Made by a program: the position numbers and the translations under genes. A stretch of 64,000 nucleotides of DNA from Immersiella caudata (taxonomy: Eukaryota > Ascomycota > Sordariomycetes > Sordariales > Lasiosphaeriaceae), in contig JAULSU010000001.1 in the NCBI GenBank assembly GCA_030512335.1, positions 7,936,001 to 8,000,000 on the forward strand, in the 5' to 3' direction. Positions 10,404-21,543 of the stretch are shown piece after piece. The stretch's first letter is position 1; each line of letters opens with the position of its first letter. A model generated the notes under the pieces. It saw only the letters and a list, made by a program, of their open reading frames with translations. It did no database searches and was not told the origin of the DNA.

Positions 10404-12254
10404 TCAACCACGGCGCTCGTTGCTCTCGGTCTGGACTTTGTTACTCCGAAATTTTCTCAGCAGCTGCCGCAGCCGGTACCGCCCCAAGTTCAGCGTCGCC
10501 AAAGGAAGCAACGCCCAGTTCAACGGAGTGTCATCAAGATGCCAGTAATTCCACTCATAGGTCGTCCATCGAAAGACACACTTCCAGATTGAAAATGTCT
10601 TCCCGTCATCATCAAGTTCGCTCAAAAAGTAGTAGACGTAGGATTTCCAGGCGTTCAGGGGGCGCATGATGGCGGGCCAAAGGTATTGCTCAAGGACCAT
10701 GGCAGCCAGGATTGTTGCGAGTGTCGTGGCGACGGAAGCGATCGCAAAGTTTCTGGAGCTTCGCTCCTCGGCCATGTCGACAATGTCAGCGCCGAAAACG
10801 CTGGCGACGTAGGTAAGCGGGATGAAGATGAATGCGAGCGTGGTGAGGCGTCGCACGCTATCCGCCTGCTGAATAGCCTTGCGACTTTCTGCAATCTGGA
10901 TGCTGATGAGCCGTGTCTGTGAAAGCTGGTGTGCTCTGTCGTCGAGCCTGTCTAATCCTTGAATAATGTTTCGATACTGGAACTTGAGGAGTTGAAGTTC
11001 GTTGTTGAGGCCCGTATTGGCATCTCTCAAGCCATGCCGAAGCTCAGAATGCCCATTGACATCTCCATCGTCAGCAGGCCTATCTGAGGACGCACTGGCA
11101 TTGCCATCTGAAGGAGAACTGGGAAGTGTTTCTTCCGGACCAGGGCCAGACGTGTTGCCTGAGGTTGCTTGATCGGGGCGAAAAACAAGGTCGATCAAGC
11201 CGATGTTGTCCAAGGTCCAAGATCTAAGACGCCGCGTTATACCCTCTATTTCGAGCAAGTCCTTCCCCTGCATTCTTTCTGCTTCCATAACCGATTCATA
11301 CTTGTACAAATCGACCACTTCTGCGACTCTCCGCTGTAGCTGTGCGGTCGTCGACGCCAGGCTTAGCCATGCAACGGCAAAAACCTGCTGAACAGCCACC
11401 TCGCGCAAATTTCGCCCTCCTCGCAAGCTGGCCCCCAAACACGAGCAGAGTTGCTAGTGCAAGTACGACAAATTTACGTTGTCGGTGGATATCCTTTGAG
11501 ATGGCCGAACTGCCGATTGGAATCTATTCCTTGTGGGAACGGGGTTTCCGGTCGGCCAAGTGAGGATCGGTGGCGGGTAGGACAGGATGGGCACTGTTGG
11601 AATGCTTCCCTCTTTGGCGATGTGAACCGATATGCGCTGCTCAAGCAAGAACCACATAATGTGTTGGTCGCGGCCCCTATCGGAACGACTGGGGACAAGG
11701 GACCATGGCCGATAATAACAATGCCTGAAGGAGTTTGAGACGTTATATCAGAGTATCGATGTTGCCATATCTCCTTCCTCATGGCCAGCCGGTAGGTGGA
11801 GCAGAGTTTCGGGGGCACCATCGAGAAAGTATGTCTCCATGAAACTGATGTGGAAGGACGAAGCCGAGCCAGAGGCGAGCAGCATGCTAGCTTTGGCCTC
11901 ATGGCTGGGCAGTTGAGCGTTGAAAAAGTCGGCGCTCAAATCGTAGCGCGAACCAAGGATTTTAGCCGTGGCGGGGGTGAGGTGGCACACTGACACGACT
12001 CGGCTGGCGAGGTCTTTCGGCATACGCTTGAGCTTGGCCGCCAGTGCGGCGCTGCCGTTAATTTCGCTGCCGACGGTATGGAAGCCGGCTTCGTGCAGCG
12101 ATCCGTCAGTCAACACGTCGAAAACTGTGATTTTGTCCGGCGCGCAGCGGTATGGAGCCTCCCTGTCCATGAAGGCGCGCAAGGGTCTGAGATGCGGAGA
12201 TCGTGTCGCCATCTCTTTCACGTAGTCGCCGTATTCGTCCGGCGTCATCGCCAT
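10404..12254 (-). pseudogene. CorA-like membrane protein gene with two in-frame stops
   Basis: A single minus-strand frame runs from an ATG at 12254 (MAMTPDEYGDYVKE) to the stop at 10404, about 616 codons, interrupted by TGA at 11746-11748 and TAG near 11457. Coding character continues across both: ...EEGDMATSIL*YNVSNSFRH..RPWSLVPSRSDRGRDQH.. and ..NLSYLH*QLCSCLGASLRGG... The C-terminal half has the fungal CorA-like layout: helical NLREVAVQQVFAVAWLSLAS, then LTTLAFIFIPLTYVASVFGAD and a second span NFAIASVATTLATILAAMVL. The Mg-transporter GMN signature is replaced by GAD, as in many fungal CorA-like proteins of unknown transport ability. I tried GT-AG introns around both stops and none kept the frame at the first. 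An undetected weak intron at the second is possible. It is either a pseudogene or two sequence errors. Confidence 0.6.
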
Positions 12255-12742
12255 CGCGTTGCAGCTTGCAGAATTTGTGGAGTCGGAGTTCCGGGGAAAG
12301 TGAACCGCGAACGCGGTCCCGATGAGCTGAACATGGGCCGAAAAACAATGAGCGGGGCAGTGCAGCAGCTCTTGGCATTCGGGGCAGGCTGCCAGTTTTG
12401 GGAAGCCCTGGGATAGAAATTGATAGTATGAAAATGTCATTGTGTAGCACTTGCTAACAAAACCTTAGCTGCCATCGCACCGAAGAGCTCAAGACACCCA
12501 ATCATATTATCCGTAGGGGTTTAGTCCGCCCTCTCCCTCCTAACTAAGTACAAATGCTCACCATGATACCACGAAATGAAGCACTTAATTATAGTGCGTC
12601 CAGAGGGCGCCCTGGAGATCCTCCCCAACACCGAAAACCGCCCCGATCCCGAGAAACGCGCCGCTCGCGAGAGCTTTAGCGACGGATAACTGCCACCTCC
12701 AATACCCACTATATAACTTGACCTAAGCCCGCTCTTATCCAC
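12255..12742. other. Upstream region of the CorA-like locus
   Basis: The CorA-like frame stays open to 12440 but the extra residues look like leader sequence. 12500-12742 may belong to the dispersed repeat described next; its left edge is unclear. Confidence 0.4.
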
Positions 12743-12890
12743 CCAGAAAAGTACAGCCACCTTAGCTCAGCGATACTAACTTCTAATCGCCCGAAAGGGG
12801 GAAAGGAGCGGGCTGTGTCCAGCTTATAGAAAGCACAGCACACTCTCCAGTTCGATCATAAGGCTCGGCTTCTTTTTTTTTTTTTTTTTT
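12743..12890 (+). repeat. Dispersed Pol III-like element, copy A
   Basis: About 130 bp are visibly homologous to the inverted copy at 21544-21680: both contain CCAGAAAAGTACAG, a CACCTTRGCTCAGC segment resembling an internal box A, GAAAGGGGGAAAGGAGCG, TAGAAAGCACAGCA and CTCTCCAGTTCGATC resembling box B. The copy ends in an uninterrupted run of 18 T (12873-12890), as expected for a Pol III terminator. Box A to box B is about 85 bp, too long for a plain tRNA, so a tRNA-derived SINE-like element is the best guess. Confidence 0.55.
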
Positions 12891-13241
12891 GGCTTTTTCC
12901 AACTTCAAACTGACGTGTCCATCTTGCCAATTCTTTTTTCTTCACGGGCCGGATAACTGATGACCTAGTTCATTATAAGACCTTGTCCTATTCCGGGTTT
13001 CTGGTTAATTTTGGCAAGATCGTATTAATGTGATGGGTGCTCATGCCACCAAGTGTCTCGCCAGTGATGCTGCTCAGGATACTTTTTCCAAGCGAAGAAC
13101 TGCCATTGACAATGACGGCATGCCAGTCTCCATTACTACCCTACACCTTTGGTATCTAACAAAACAAACATGTCACCCGCGCCGTAGAAGGATACGTTCC
13201 CTTTTTGACAGCACCACGGACACCTTCCTCACAGGCAACAT
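12891..13241. other. Short intergenic region
   Basis: 3' flank of the phosphate permease gene. No feature recognised. Confidence 0.45.
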
Positions 13242-13886
13242 CTACCAATGCGGCGTATTCACAGCCAGCGCCATCAAGCAACCACCAATAAGCCCCGCAA
13301 TCGGCACCGTCATGACCCACGAGAAGAACAACAGGCCCACTCGCTTCCAATTAACAGCCTTGAACGTTCCGTTGCAGAGACCCACACCGACGGTGGCTCC
13401 GGTGATGCACATGGATGTTGACACCGGGAGGGCGTATTGGGAGAAGATGAGGATGGTGATGGCGGCGCCCATTTCCATGGAGGAGCCACGAGATGGGGAG
13501 TGGTACGTGAGCTTGTTGCCCATGACTGCGGGGTGTGTTAGATACAGTGGCTGTGCAGGAGAAGGAGGAGAGGAAGGTACCCTTCATGATGTTGTAGCCG
13601 TAGGTGATGAAACCGATGCAGATGGCGGCGGCGGTGACGCCTGTTTCGTGTTAGCTGTTGCTTGGGTTCTCTGGGTGTATGGAGGATAGAGACAGGAAGA
13701 GAGCAAGAGAGAGGAGAACGAGAGAGGAGAACGAGAGAGGAGAACGAGAGAGGAGAACGAGAGAGGAGAACGAGAGAGGAGAACGAGAGAGGAGAACGAG
13801 AGAGGAGAACAGAGAGAGGAGAACAGAGAGAAGAGAACGAGAGAGGAGAACGAGAGAGGAGAACAGAGAGAAGAGAACGAGAGAGG

Positions 13887-13931
<45 letters not shown>

Positions 13932-15490
13932 CATACCAAGTTGCCAAAGAGGAACCTCAGCCTTCGAAGCAGCCGGGTTTCCAGTCGACCAAGCAGCGTA
14001 CATGCCAGCCCACACACCAACAGCATTACCAACATCATTGGCGCCGTGAGCAAACGAAGCAGTGCAGGCGGTGATGACCTGTACGTAAGAGTACAAATGC
14101 TCAACCTCGTTGGGGTACTTGGCGGCGTAGCTGTAAACCCGCTCCATGCGACGACCCTCGGGTGAGTTGTGGATGCCGACCTGGGCGGTGTGGATGTCGT
14201 AGTGCGTGCCGTAGAGGAAGGCTACAACAACCATGGCCGGGATGCGCTTGACGGCGGTGATCAGGTTATGGGTCTCGTGGATGGAACCGGCACCAAGCTG
14301 GTTGGCGTGGAGCGTACGCATTGCCCAACCGAGAGCGCCCTTGGTCTTGCGGAGCTTGGCGTGGTGACGCTCGGTAGCATCGCGGAGGAGTTGCTGGTAC
14401 TGGAGATAGCTGTACTCGGTGGAGAGGCCGATGGGGCCCTTTTCTTGGTCGCGCTCGGGGCTGATGGCCACAGGCTGGATCTCATCGCTACCGGTCGACT
14501 TGTGAGGCTTGCCCGAGCCACTGTCCGAGTCCTCCTCGAGAGGCTCCTGGACGACAGCATAGTTGGGGACCTTGGCCTGAAGCTCGTCCGAGTTTTCAGG
14601 CGCAGGTCGCTTGAAGAGGAGGGGACCCTTGACGATCATCCAGATCTTGAGGCTGTGGTCCTTCTTGACAACCTTGCAGTGGACGTAAGGGACGAAGAAC
14701 AAGGCGGCGAGGATGGCCAGTCCGAATCCAGTACCGAGAGAAACGCTGGCGATGTACCATGGGGCCTTCTTGTCCAGACCAAGCCTGGGGGAGCCCTTGT
14801 ACACGATCGAGAGGGAGCAGATGGTGCCCGCAATGAGGAAGAAAACCGGAGACGTCCAGACAGCCCAAGGCAGGGGATTCTTCCGCATGTGAACCGTAAC
14901 CTTGATGAGCATGAAGATGATGGCTCCGAAGCAGGCCGAGATGAAGGGGGCCATGCAGAGGCCGGCGAAGATAGCACCGAGACCAGTGCCACCGCTCCAG
15001 CCCCACTGCACCTTGCTGGCGCCAACAGCCGCAACACCAACACCAGCGATGGAGGAGACGAGGGAGTATGTCGAAGACACGTGGGCAGAGTTGCGCGTGC
15101 ACCACATGACCCAGATGGCAGCACCGGCCGAAGAGCAAGCGAAGGCGAGGAGCTGGACACCAGCGTTGGTGCCGAAGGCGCTGCTAGGGATGATGCCGTT
15201 CTTGATGGTCGAGGCCGTCCTGGCACCGACGGCAAGGGCGCCGGTCATCTCGAAGATGGTGCAGAGGACCATGGCCTGTCGGTAGGTCACAGAGCGGGAG
15301 GACACGCTCGTGGCCCATGCATTAGCGACATCGTCTGCGGGGAAGGGTATTAGCCATGCTCAGAGGCGGTGTTGTGGCACACCGCAGACAGATGCAAGGG
15401 GAAAGACGTACTGGCGCCGTTGTTGTACGCCTCGAGGAGCGCAAAGATGCTACCAATGGCGAACACGTAGGTGTATGTGTCGAGAATCAT
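13242..15490 (-). CDS. Phosphate permease, PiT / PHO-4 (Pho89-like) family
   Basis: Four exons: 15412-15490, 13937-15334, 13581-13640 and 13242-13525, giving 606 residues. Both PiT signatures are present: GANDVANAW at residues 25-33 (split by intron 1) and HGANDVGNAVGVWAGM in the C-terminal half. Each begins a bundle of membrane spans, separated by a long hydrophilic loop (about residues 265-380, rich in EDSDSGSG and KPHKSTGS). The family imports phosphate with Na+ or H+ at the plasma membrane. Fungal relatives such as Neurospora PHO-4 are phosphate-repressible, but I saw no convincing CACGTG site just upstream. Start chosen at MILDTYTYVFAIGSIFALLEAY, matching the length of the first span in relatives. 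The second intron is unusually long (296 nt) and full of a 13-bp repeat. Confidence 0.95.
13697..13921. repeat. 13-bp purine minisatellite inside a phosphate permease intron
   Basis: Tandem units of AACGAGAGAGGAG and close variants (AACAGAGAGAGGAG, AACAGAGAGAAGAG) fill most of intron 2 and end in a pure (GA)n run at 13893-13920. The transcribed (minus) strand is therefore pyrimidine-rich (CTCTCTCGTTCTC). Confidence 0.95.
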
Positions 15491-15630
15491 GATGGCGAGC
15501 TCAAGCTGGTCGTCCGACAGCGGATTGGGCTCTAATCGCGGGGCTCAGGTCGTCGGATGACTCGGAGCTGCTCGGGACAACACGACCAATGTTTCCACGG
15601 GCGCGGGCTTATATGTACCGGCCGGTCGTG

Positions 15631-15678
15631 TTGGGCCAAGGACGGGCCAAGGGCGGGTCAAGGGCGGGCCAAGGGCGG
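15631..15678. promoter_or_regulatory. 11-bp direct repeats in the phosphate permease promoter
   Basis: Three head-to-tail copies of GGRCGGGYCAA at 15640, 15651 and 15662, with a partial copy on each side, lie about 150 bp upstream of the permease ATG. A TATA-like CTTATATGTACC is at about 15609 on the plus strand. A regulatory role is inferred from position only. Confidence 0.4.
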
Positions 15679-17433
15679 TACCGGGACTCCATGGAGACTA
15701 CCTGCATCCTCCGAGGGGAGATGCCCTTCGGTCTCCAATCCGGCTAGCGAGTCGCGTTCGAGCAGCGAGATTGTGTGCAGACGACAGAATTGGGTCGTTT
15801 GATGCGAGGGCGCATGTGGGGGTGGAGAAAGCTTGCATTGCGTTGGACCAGCTCCTCGGACGTCTGATATCGCCAAGGGCTGGCGGGCTCGACCCAACGG
15901 TGTCGGAAGCCGAGACAACGTGGTCCCAGCAGGGCCTGTGATTCGTCGGCCCGAAGATGCCCATCGTAACTTGGCTTCGCGACCCGCTGCGCCAAGTTGT
16001 GGTACACCACCCCAGCTGAACGTGGTGTGCCTGGTCCCAAAGGGCCAGACCGGCAGAGAACCGGAGCGCTGAGCGCTTTTTGTCAGGTGTTGGCGTAAGG
16101 AGAATGAAGTAATCGTGCGTTCTTTGTCGAGGCCAAGGCGCGGCTGCCGGGGCTTGGCATTGAGGGTTTGGAATGGAGGCCGCCGATTGGTCAAATTTCT
16201 GCCCTCGTGCTCCTTGCATGCTGCCAATATTCCACAAGACGGGAATGCCAGAGCTTAAACCGTCTTGTCGCCGAAGTTTGTGGCGATGAAGCTTTCTGTC
16301 CCTTGTTTCGCGGGCCCGGACCCATGGGACGCCAAGCGGGCGCACATGGACTTTTCGAGGATGGTCATTGGAGCAGACCTTGGGATCCTACGCCCCGATT
16401 AGTACCTGGTTTACGAGGAAGGCGAAGTGAGAAATTTTGCCCTCACTTTTTCTCTCGTACCAAACGTGACAGGCCTTTACTTGCACGTGTCTTTCTGGCA
16501 GCTCGGTGTCAGAAGTGGGTGTCCTTCCCGTGGTTCGGTAATCCCCGATTCTGGACTCGGTTCTGGGGCCGAAGACGTCTCCACATCCTCTCGCTGGCGT
16601 GCCCAAACCGAGGTAGCGATATGCACAACGGGAAATTCCTTTGGCGGGCTTGGGATGGTCTTGTCGGTGTCAGGGAAGGCGGAAGTTTGGACATTTGGCT
16701 TGGACGACCGAAGCTGCTGGGTAGTCATGCAGTCCAGCTGCTGACCCACTCGAGATCGAGCATGGTCTCGTCTGGTCGGATCGCGTGCCAGTTTCCACTG
16801 CGTGGTAGCTCCGGGTGCATCCCCGACGCTTGCTGCACATGAATTGCGTGTTGACGCTGTGTTTCGAAGCACGCTGAAATGGTACTTCATCCGGTGTTGG
16901 GGATCGGAGGCTGAAAGGTGAGCCAACGAGAGATTCAAGCTGATGAGATATGACAGGCGCCGACATCTCGTGTTGGTCTCTGGACTTGGAGCAAATTTTT
17001 GAGCGAACAGCTGCGGACAAGGTAGGGCAGCGTTGGACGTCAAGTTCGTTTAGAGAACGACAATGGAAGGAGCGCACCATTGACACCAGTGCCTAGTGCA
17101 GCCCTCGCCAAGAGCCGCGGCATGCGGCCGCCCACAGGCACGGCGGGGCTTGGTCCGATCAAAGGCAGTTGGTCATCGCATCTGAGGCACCGCCAAGAGC
17201 ACCCCGACGAGCTGCCCCTCTCCTCCCCGTCTAACCTCCACCCGGGTCCAGATCTTGGCCGAACATCATTTGTCAATCGAATGGAGACTCGTCTCGCCCG
17301 CGATGAGGCCGGCCGTCTCTATGGTGGGCCAGTCGGTGACGACGCCATTGGTGGGCCAGTCGATGACGACGCTATTGGTTGACCAGGTTTTTGAGATGCA
17401 TCCTTAAGGAACCAACGAAGAGAAGTAATCCCT
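15679..17433. other. Intergenic region (1.75 kb)
   Basis: Many mutually overlapping frames and no recognised motif. A duplicated GGTGGGCCAGTCGRTGACGACGC phrase (two copies, 17322-17370) is a small direct repeat just before the minisatellite. No RNA gene seen. Confidence 0.45.
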
Positions 17434-17740
17434 TCTAGTGAAAGCGAGGCCTCCTCGAGAAGTAGCAGGAATCCTTTGGATGGTATCAAGGCCTCTTTCG
17501 ATTGCAGCAATGCCTGGTTTGAAATCAGGGAAAGCCTCTTTGGGTAGCATCGACACCTCTTCACATGGTATCAGTGCCTTCTTTGATCGCATCAATGCCT
17601 GTCTTGATAGCACGAATGCCTCTTTTAGCAGCAGGGAGGTTTCGTTTGCTATGACCAGGGTCCAATTCCACGTCATCGGGGCGTCTTTTGATAACAACAG
17701 GCCCTGTTTTGATAACAGCAGGGTCTATTTTGGCAACTAA
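17434..17740. repeat. 21-bp degenerate minisatellite, open on both strands
   Basis: About 14 tandem units of GCCTCTTTTGATAGCAGCARG and divergent variants. Because 21 is a multiple of three, both strands stay open: the plus strand reads heptads such as FFDRINA CLDSTNA SFSSREV, the minus strand LLLKEAF VLSRQAL MRSKKAL. Units start near 17434, 17455, 17476 and so on to 17740, directly 3' of the NYN-LOTUS gene (stop at 17777). I treat it as a repeat, not a gene. Confidence 0.8.
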
Positions 17741-17776
17741 ACAGGCCTCCTCCTTTACTCATGGAGAGGCGTCGAC

Positions 17777-18680
17777 CTACTCCCGTCCCTGCCTGTCGCG
17801 TGCGTACACCACAACACCTTTGCCCTCACCGGGCGTCCGTCGATCAATATCGAATAGGGTCGTAGCGGCAAAGAGGTCCGCCAACTTGGGGAATCCGTAG
17901 GACCGCGAGTCAAAATCGGGATGTGCCCTCGTCATGAGCATTCCGACCTTTGCGAGGTTGGCCCAGCCATCTTCATCCGACGCTGCATCCACTGCCGCGC
18001 GGAGCTGCAGAGCCAAGTCAGCGTGGTTCAACCGACCCTGGTGCTCGATCTTCTGAATCTTGGACGGACTGTCGACTGCTGCTGGGAAAGGCGGCGGGCG
18101 TTTCTCCCGAGACGGCACCTCGGCCGATTGCGGGAGTCCCGGAATGAGCGGCTCTGGCTGGCCGGGAACGGGCGAAATGAGATTGTCAAAGTAGATGAAC
18201 TTGTCGCAGGCAGCCACGAAGGGCTTGGGGGTCTTCCGCTCGCCGAAACCGTAAACAACGAGTCCTGACTCGCGGATACGAGAGGCGAGGCGCGTGAAGT
18301 CGCTATCGCTGGAAACCAGGCAGAAGCCATCGAAGCGGTTCGTATAGAGTAGGTCCATGGCGTCAATGATCATGGCAGAGTCGGTTGCGTTTTTGCCTTG
18401 GGTGTAGGCGAATTGCTGGATTGGCTGGATGGATTCGGTGAGGAGCTTCTCTTTCCAGCCTTTGAGGCTGGTTCCCTAGGGGAAAATGTCAGCTGCGATC
18501 TCCCGCAAGGCGTTTCTGGATGTCCGAGAGGCTATTGCGTACCGTCCAATCGCCATAAGCGCGACGCACAAACGCTGTTCCATATTTTGCGACCTCGTTC
18601 AGAAGGGCGTTCGCAACGCTGGGCATGGCGTTATCGGCGTCAATCAGGACAGCGAGCTTGACGTTGATATCGGTCACCAT
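17777..18680 (-). CDS. NYN (PIN-like) nuclease domain plus LOTUS/OST-HTH RNA-binding protein
   Basis: Two exons, 18543-18680 and 17777-18475 (intron GTACGC...CCCTAG), 278 residues. Residues 8-150 are a LabA-like NYN domain: AVLIDADNAMPS with acidic residues D14 and D16, YGDWT, KNATDSAMIIDAMDLL and LVSSDSDFTRLA, which carry the acidic metal-binding positions of the PIN-like fold, then GFGERKTPKPFVAACDKFI. A proline-rich linker follows, then a C-terminal LOTUS/OST-HTH (about 200-275): WANLAKVGMLMTRAHPDFDS, YGFPKLADLF and VVYARD. Proteins of this layout are predicted RNA-processing or surveillance factors. The target is unknown. The architecture is common in fungi and bacteria. Confidence 0.9.
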
Positions 18681-19807
18681 GATGGCTCTGATGCCCGAGC
18701 AGGTTGAGACGACGCCTTAACGAGCTCGAGAAGACATCTGGCTGAAATCGAGCTGAGGTCTCGCCGCGATTGAGGAGACTTCTGATTGAGGTTGGCGTTG
18801 GAACGTTGGGCAACAGTGAGCTGGTTAGTGGGGTAGGTGTCGACTGTTTTGTGTGCGACAAATCTGGGCACAAGGAATTTCCTATTTCGTGCCTCACCCA
18901 CGTGACATTGCTCAGGATTTGTCACACGGCACACAGGAGTGGCCAATATAAGGCCGCAAACAATCAGGGTGTTGGCTTCCAATGATTGGAAGGATGGAAT
19001 GCACAACCCCACATGAACAAGACTGTCACATCCAATGGATTGACCGCGGCCAACGGATTTACTGTATGTAGCCGGCGCGCAGATTGTTTCAGGGCGGCCA
19101 ATGAGTACAAACAACCTGAGGTTGTTTGGGGGCCCGAAGTGGCCATCACGGAGCATAAGAAGGAGGGTCTTTCACAACCAAGATTGATGGAAGCAAGGAC
19201 CTTTTGGGCCAAAGAAGATTATTAGCTGATTTGAGTCTTCATGCTCCACGCCGCTCACCCTGCCAGTGTTGCACCGTGTCGCAGGATTGCTCAGGCTGCG
19301 CCACTGAATTGCTTCAGCTCACTCAGCCAAATGGGCTGCCCACAATGGGTGCTATACATCAGGATGGCCCAAAATCGGTCCCCATTCTTGAAAATGAAAC
19401 AGTTTTGCCATTGCTTTTCGTGTTGCTTACCTGGCCGCTGGAGACTTGTGTTAGCCTCCGCTCCGCCTCCGATCCGCCTCTAGCTCAACTGACCGAATTT
19501 CCACGCGGGGAACATTCTCACCGACGGCGATTGGACAGTTTCTTGCTTTTTCTTCCTGATAGAACCTGGGCTAAACCGTGATATATTTAGCGGGCGAGGC
19601 AGCTTTCCCGAAGCTATCTATGCATATAGATCGAACGGCTATTCTTCTCTCCTCTCCGTCCTTCACAGTCCCAACCACCGCAATCGTTATCCCTAGCTCT
19701 CACACTCCTAGCAAAATCTGCCGTCCATCTCCTCCCAGACTACGACAACTATACCGTCAGCTGTAAGAGTGGCGGATCACAGCCATGGCGACGAGAAACC
19801 CAACGAT
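18681..19807. other. Intergenic region
   Basis: NYN gene promoter and downstream region of the next gene. No supported gene. Confidence 0.45.
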
Positions 19808-20552
19808 CTAGGGAGGCGCATTACGTGCGGCCAGAACTTCGATGATAGGTTTCAACTTGTCAAAGATGTTAGCGGCGCCGATCCAAAAGTCTAGTCAAGA
19901 TCTTGCCTACCTCAGCTAGGATTTTAGCAACGCCTGAGCCGTCGAAACTGGCGGTCGATATGGCGGTCAAGACTTTGACGGCAATTTTATGTTAGCGAAT
20001 GTCATATAATAAGTCAATCAACTGGTGTTAGCCAACTTACGCTGAAAAGAGAAGACGAGACAGACAGCGGTGAGGAACACGAGGATCTTGGTCTTGGTAG
20101 ATCCCTGTGTCAAGAGCTGAATCATGGAGAAGACGGTAATTACCACCAAGGCGAATCCCGGAGCCGAAGCTTGTACCGTGGAGAGGATATTTGCGATGCC
20201 TGAAACGCGATTAGAAATAGTAAATAAATAATGGAAGAGGACAGATACCGTCATATCCCTCGCGTGATCGGGTAAGGAAGAAGATTACCGTAACCAAGGC
20301 AGCCGGAATAATTAGCCAAGGGCTCCAAAGCTTGCGGGAATCGGTGAAGAAGTTGATGCCGCCCTCAGAGATCGTGAAGTCCGTCCTAGACATGATGAAG
20401 CCGGCACGAGAATAGTTGAGAGTATTGGAAGTGGGAAGGAATGAAGAGAGAATGGTTGCAAGGATTCCAACCGTGAGGCTGTAGAAGTTGGCAAGAAGTG
20501 AGATAAGGGCGCCGGGGAAATCCCCGAGAAAGTGAATGGAAGAGGGGTCCAT
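19808..20552 (-). CDS. Small polytopic membrane protein of unknown function
   Basis: Exons 20249-20552, 20041-20199, 19911-19972 and 19808-19855 give 190 residues. The first splice (GTATCT...TTTCAG) is solid and joins SREGYD to GIANILSTVQ. The last two introns end in AAG acceptors with good CTAAC branch sites, so the C-terminus (..LTAISTASFDGSGVAKILAE, LKPIIEVLAARNAPP) is less certain; without them the protein would end soon after FSFQ. Predicted membrane spans: about 13-40, 77-94, 116-132 and 139-154. No family recognised. A polar loop (about 45-75) carries SRTDFTISEGGINFFTDSR. Confidence 0.6.
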
Positions 20553-21543
20553 TTTTGAAATTCGGATTGGGATTTCAGATTCAGATTTGTGGGTAGCCGG
20601 CGCCGAGCCGTTGGTTGTCTCGGCGATGCGATTCTTGGAGTCGTGACTTGTTTGTGCGGAAGGCGCGGATGGTTTTGCGTCACAGAATAATCTGGGGAAG
20701 AATTAGGGAAAGGTCAGGACAAATCAGCTACAGATTTATCCCAGCTCACCCCAGCTGCAGACAGCCAGGCTGATTCATGCCCCGACACCAAGCCAATTCA
20801 CGCCCCGGCACCAGGCTGATTCACGCTCTGACAGTGTGAAAACGCATAGTTGGGCACTATAGAGGCGGTTTATATTAAACCCGACGTGTCTTAGGATGTA
20901 TAGGACGCTTACATGTAGGGAACCATGGACCTTTTGAATCAGATTCAAGGGTCTCAGCAAGTAAAAATGGGACGTTCTAAACACCTTTATAACATAGTTC
21001 TTTGTCGAAGGGGGTGTACTCTATGGGTTTTCGCACGGAGTGGCTCGCTTCCATGCATTTCGTGGTCTTCCTCTCGTCCTGAGAATAACAGCTTTGCAGA
21101 AACGCCCGCTCGCTTGTTTCCTGCTAGCACAAAATTCCATGGATGCAGCTTCCTTCAGAGTCCCTCCTCCATCATATCTGTGTCTGGTGGTAGCACGGAT
21201 CCAGCTACGGTTGGGAAGACAGGCGATATGCTAGCCTTCCAATGGAACTAGCAAGGGAGCACGCCTGCCAACCCTTCAGGCACATTCAGCTTTCCTGCCC
21301 GCGACAATCGATCGTGATTAGGGCTCTTCTGATAAGTTGGACATCACAATTGAACGTTCCACAGCAGCCGCAAAGACAAAGGTCTTGGGCCTACAAGAAA
21401 TAGGCGGGGTTGACCGGCAACTGCCCTCGAGTCACAATGATCGACCTTCTCCTCGCGGGGGAGGGGGGGGGGGGGAGGCGCCCTCCTTTCGCTGCTTCAG
21501 CAACAAAAAAGTCTTCCCGAGAACCTGGACGCTCGCAAGACAT
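20553..21543. other. Intergenic region with a short tandem repeat
   Basis: Contains the 23-bp triplet listed separately and a G-rich run at 21463-21475 (13 G). No gene supported. Confidence 0.45.
20765..20833. repeat. Three 23-bp tandem units
   Basis: Units at 20765, 20788 and 20811, consensus CCAGGCTGATTCAYGCCCCG plus ACA, with a few substitutions. They lie about 215 bp upstream of the small membrane protein start. Confidence 0.8.

Noticed and set aside
13584..15305. 573-codon frame reading through the phosphate permease intron
   Set aside because: The apparent Ser/Leu repeat tail is intron sequence; good donor GTATGC and acceptor with conserved downstream exons show it is spliced out.
14169..15353. 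394-codon plus-strand frame
   Set aside because: Antisense shadow of the phosphate permease; low-complexity Gly/Glu/Asp/Ala.
17404..17738. Protein-coding gene over the 21-bp repeat
   Set aside because: Open on both strands equally because the unit is 21 bp; no start context or flanking coding sequence.
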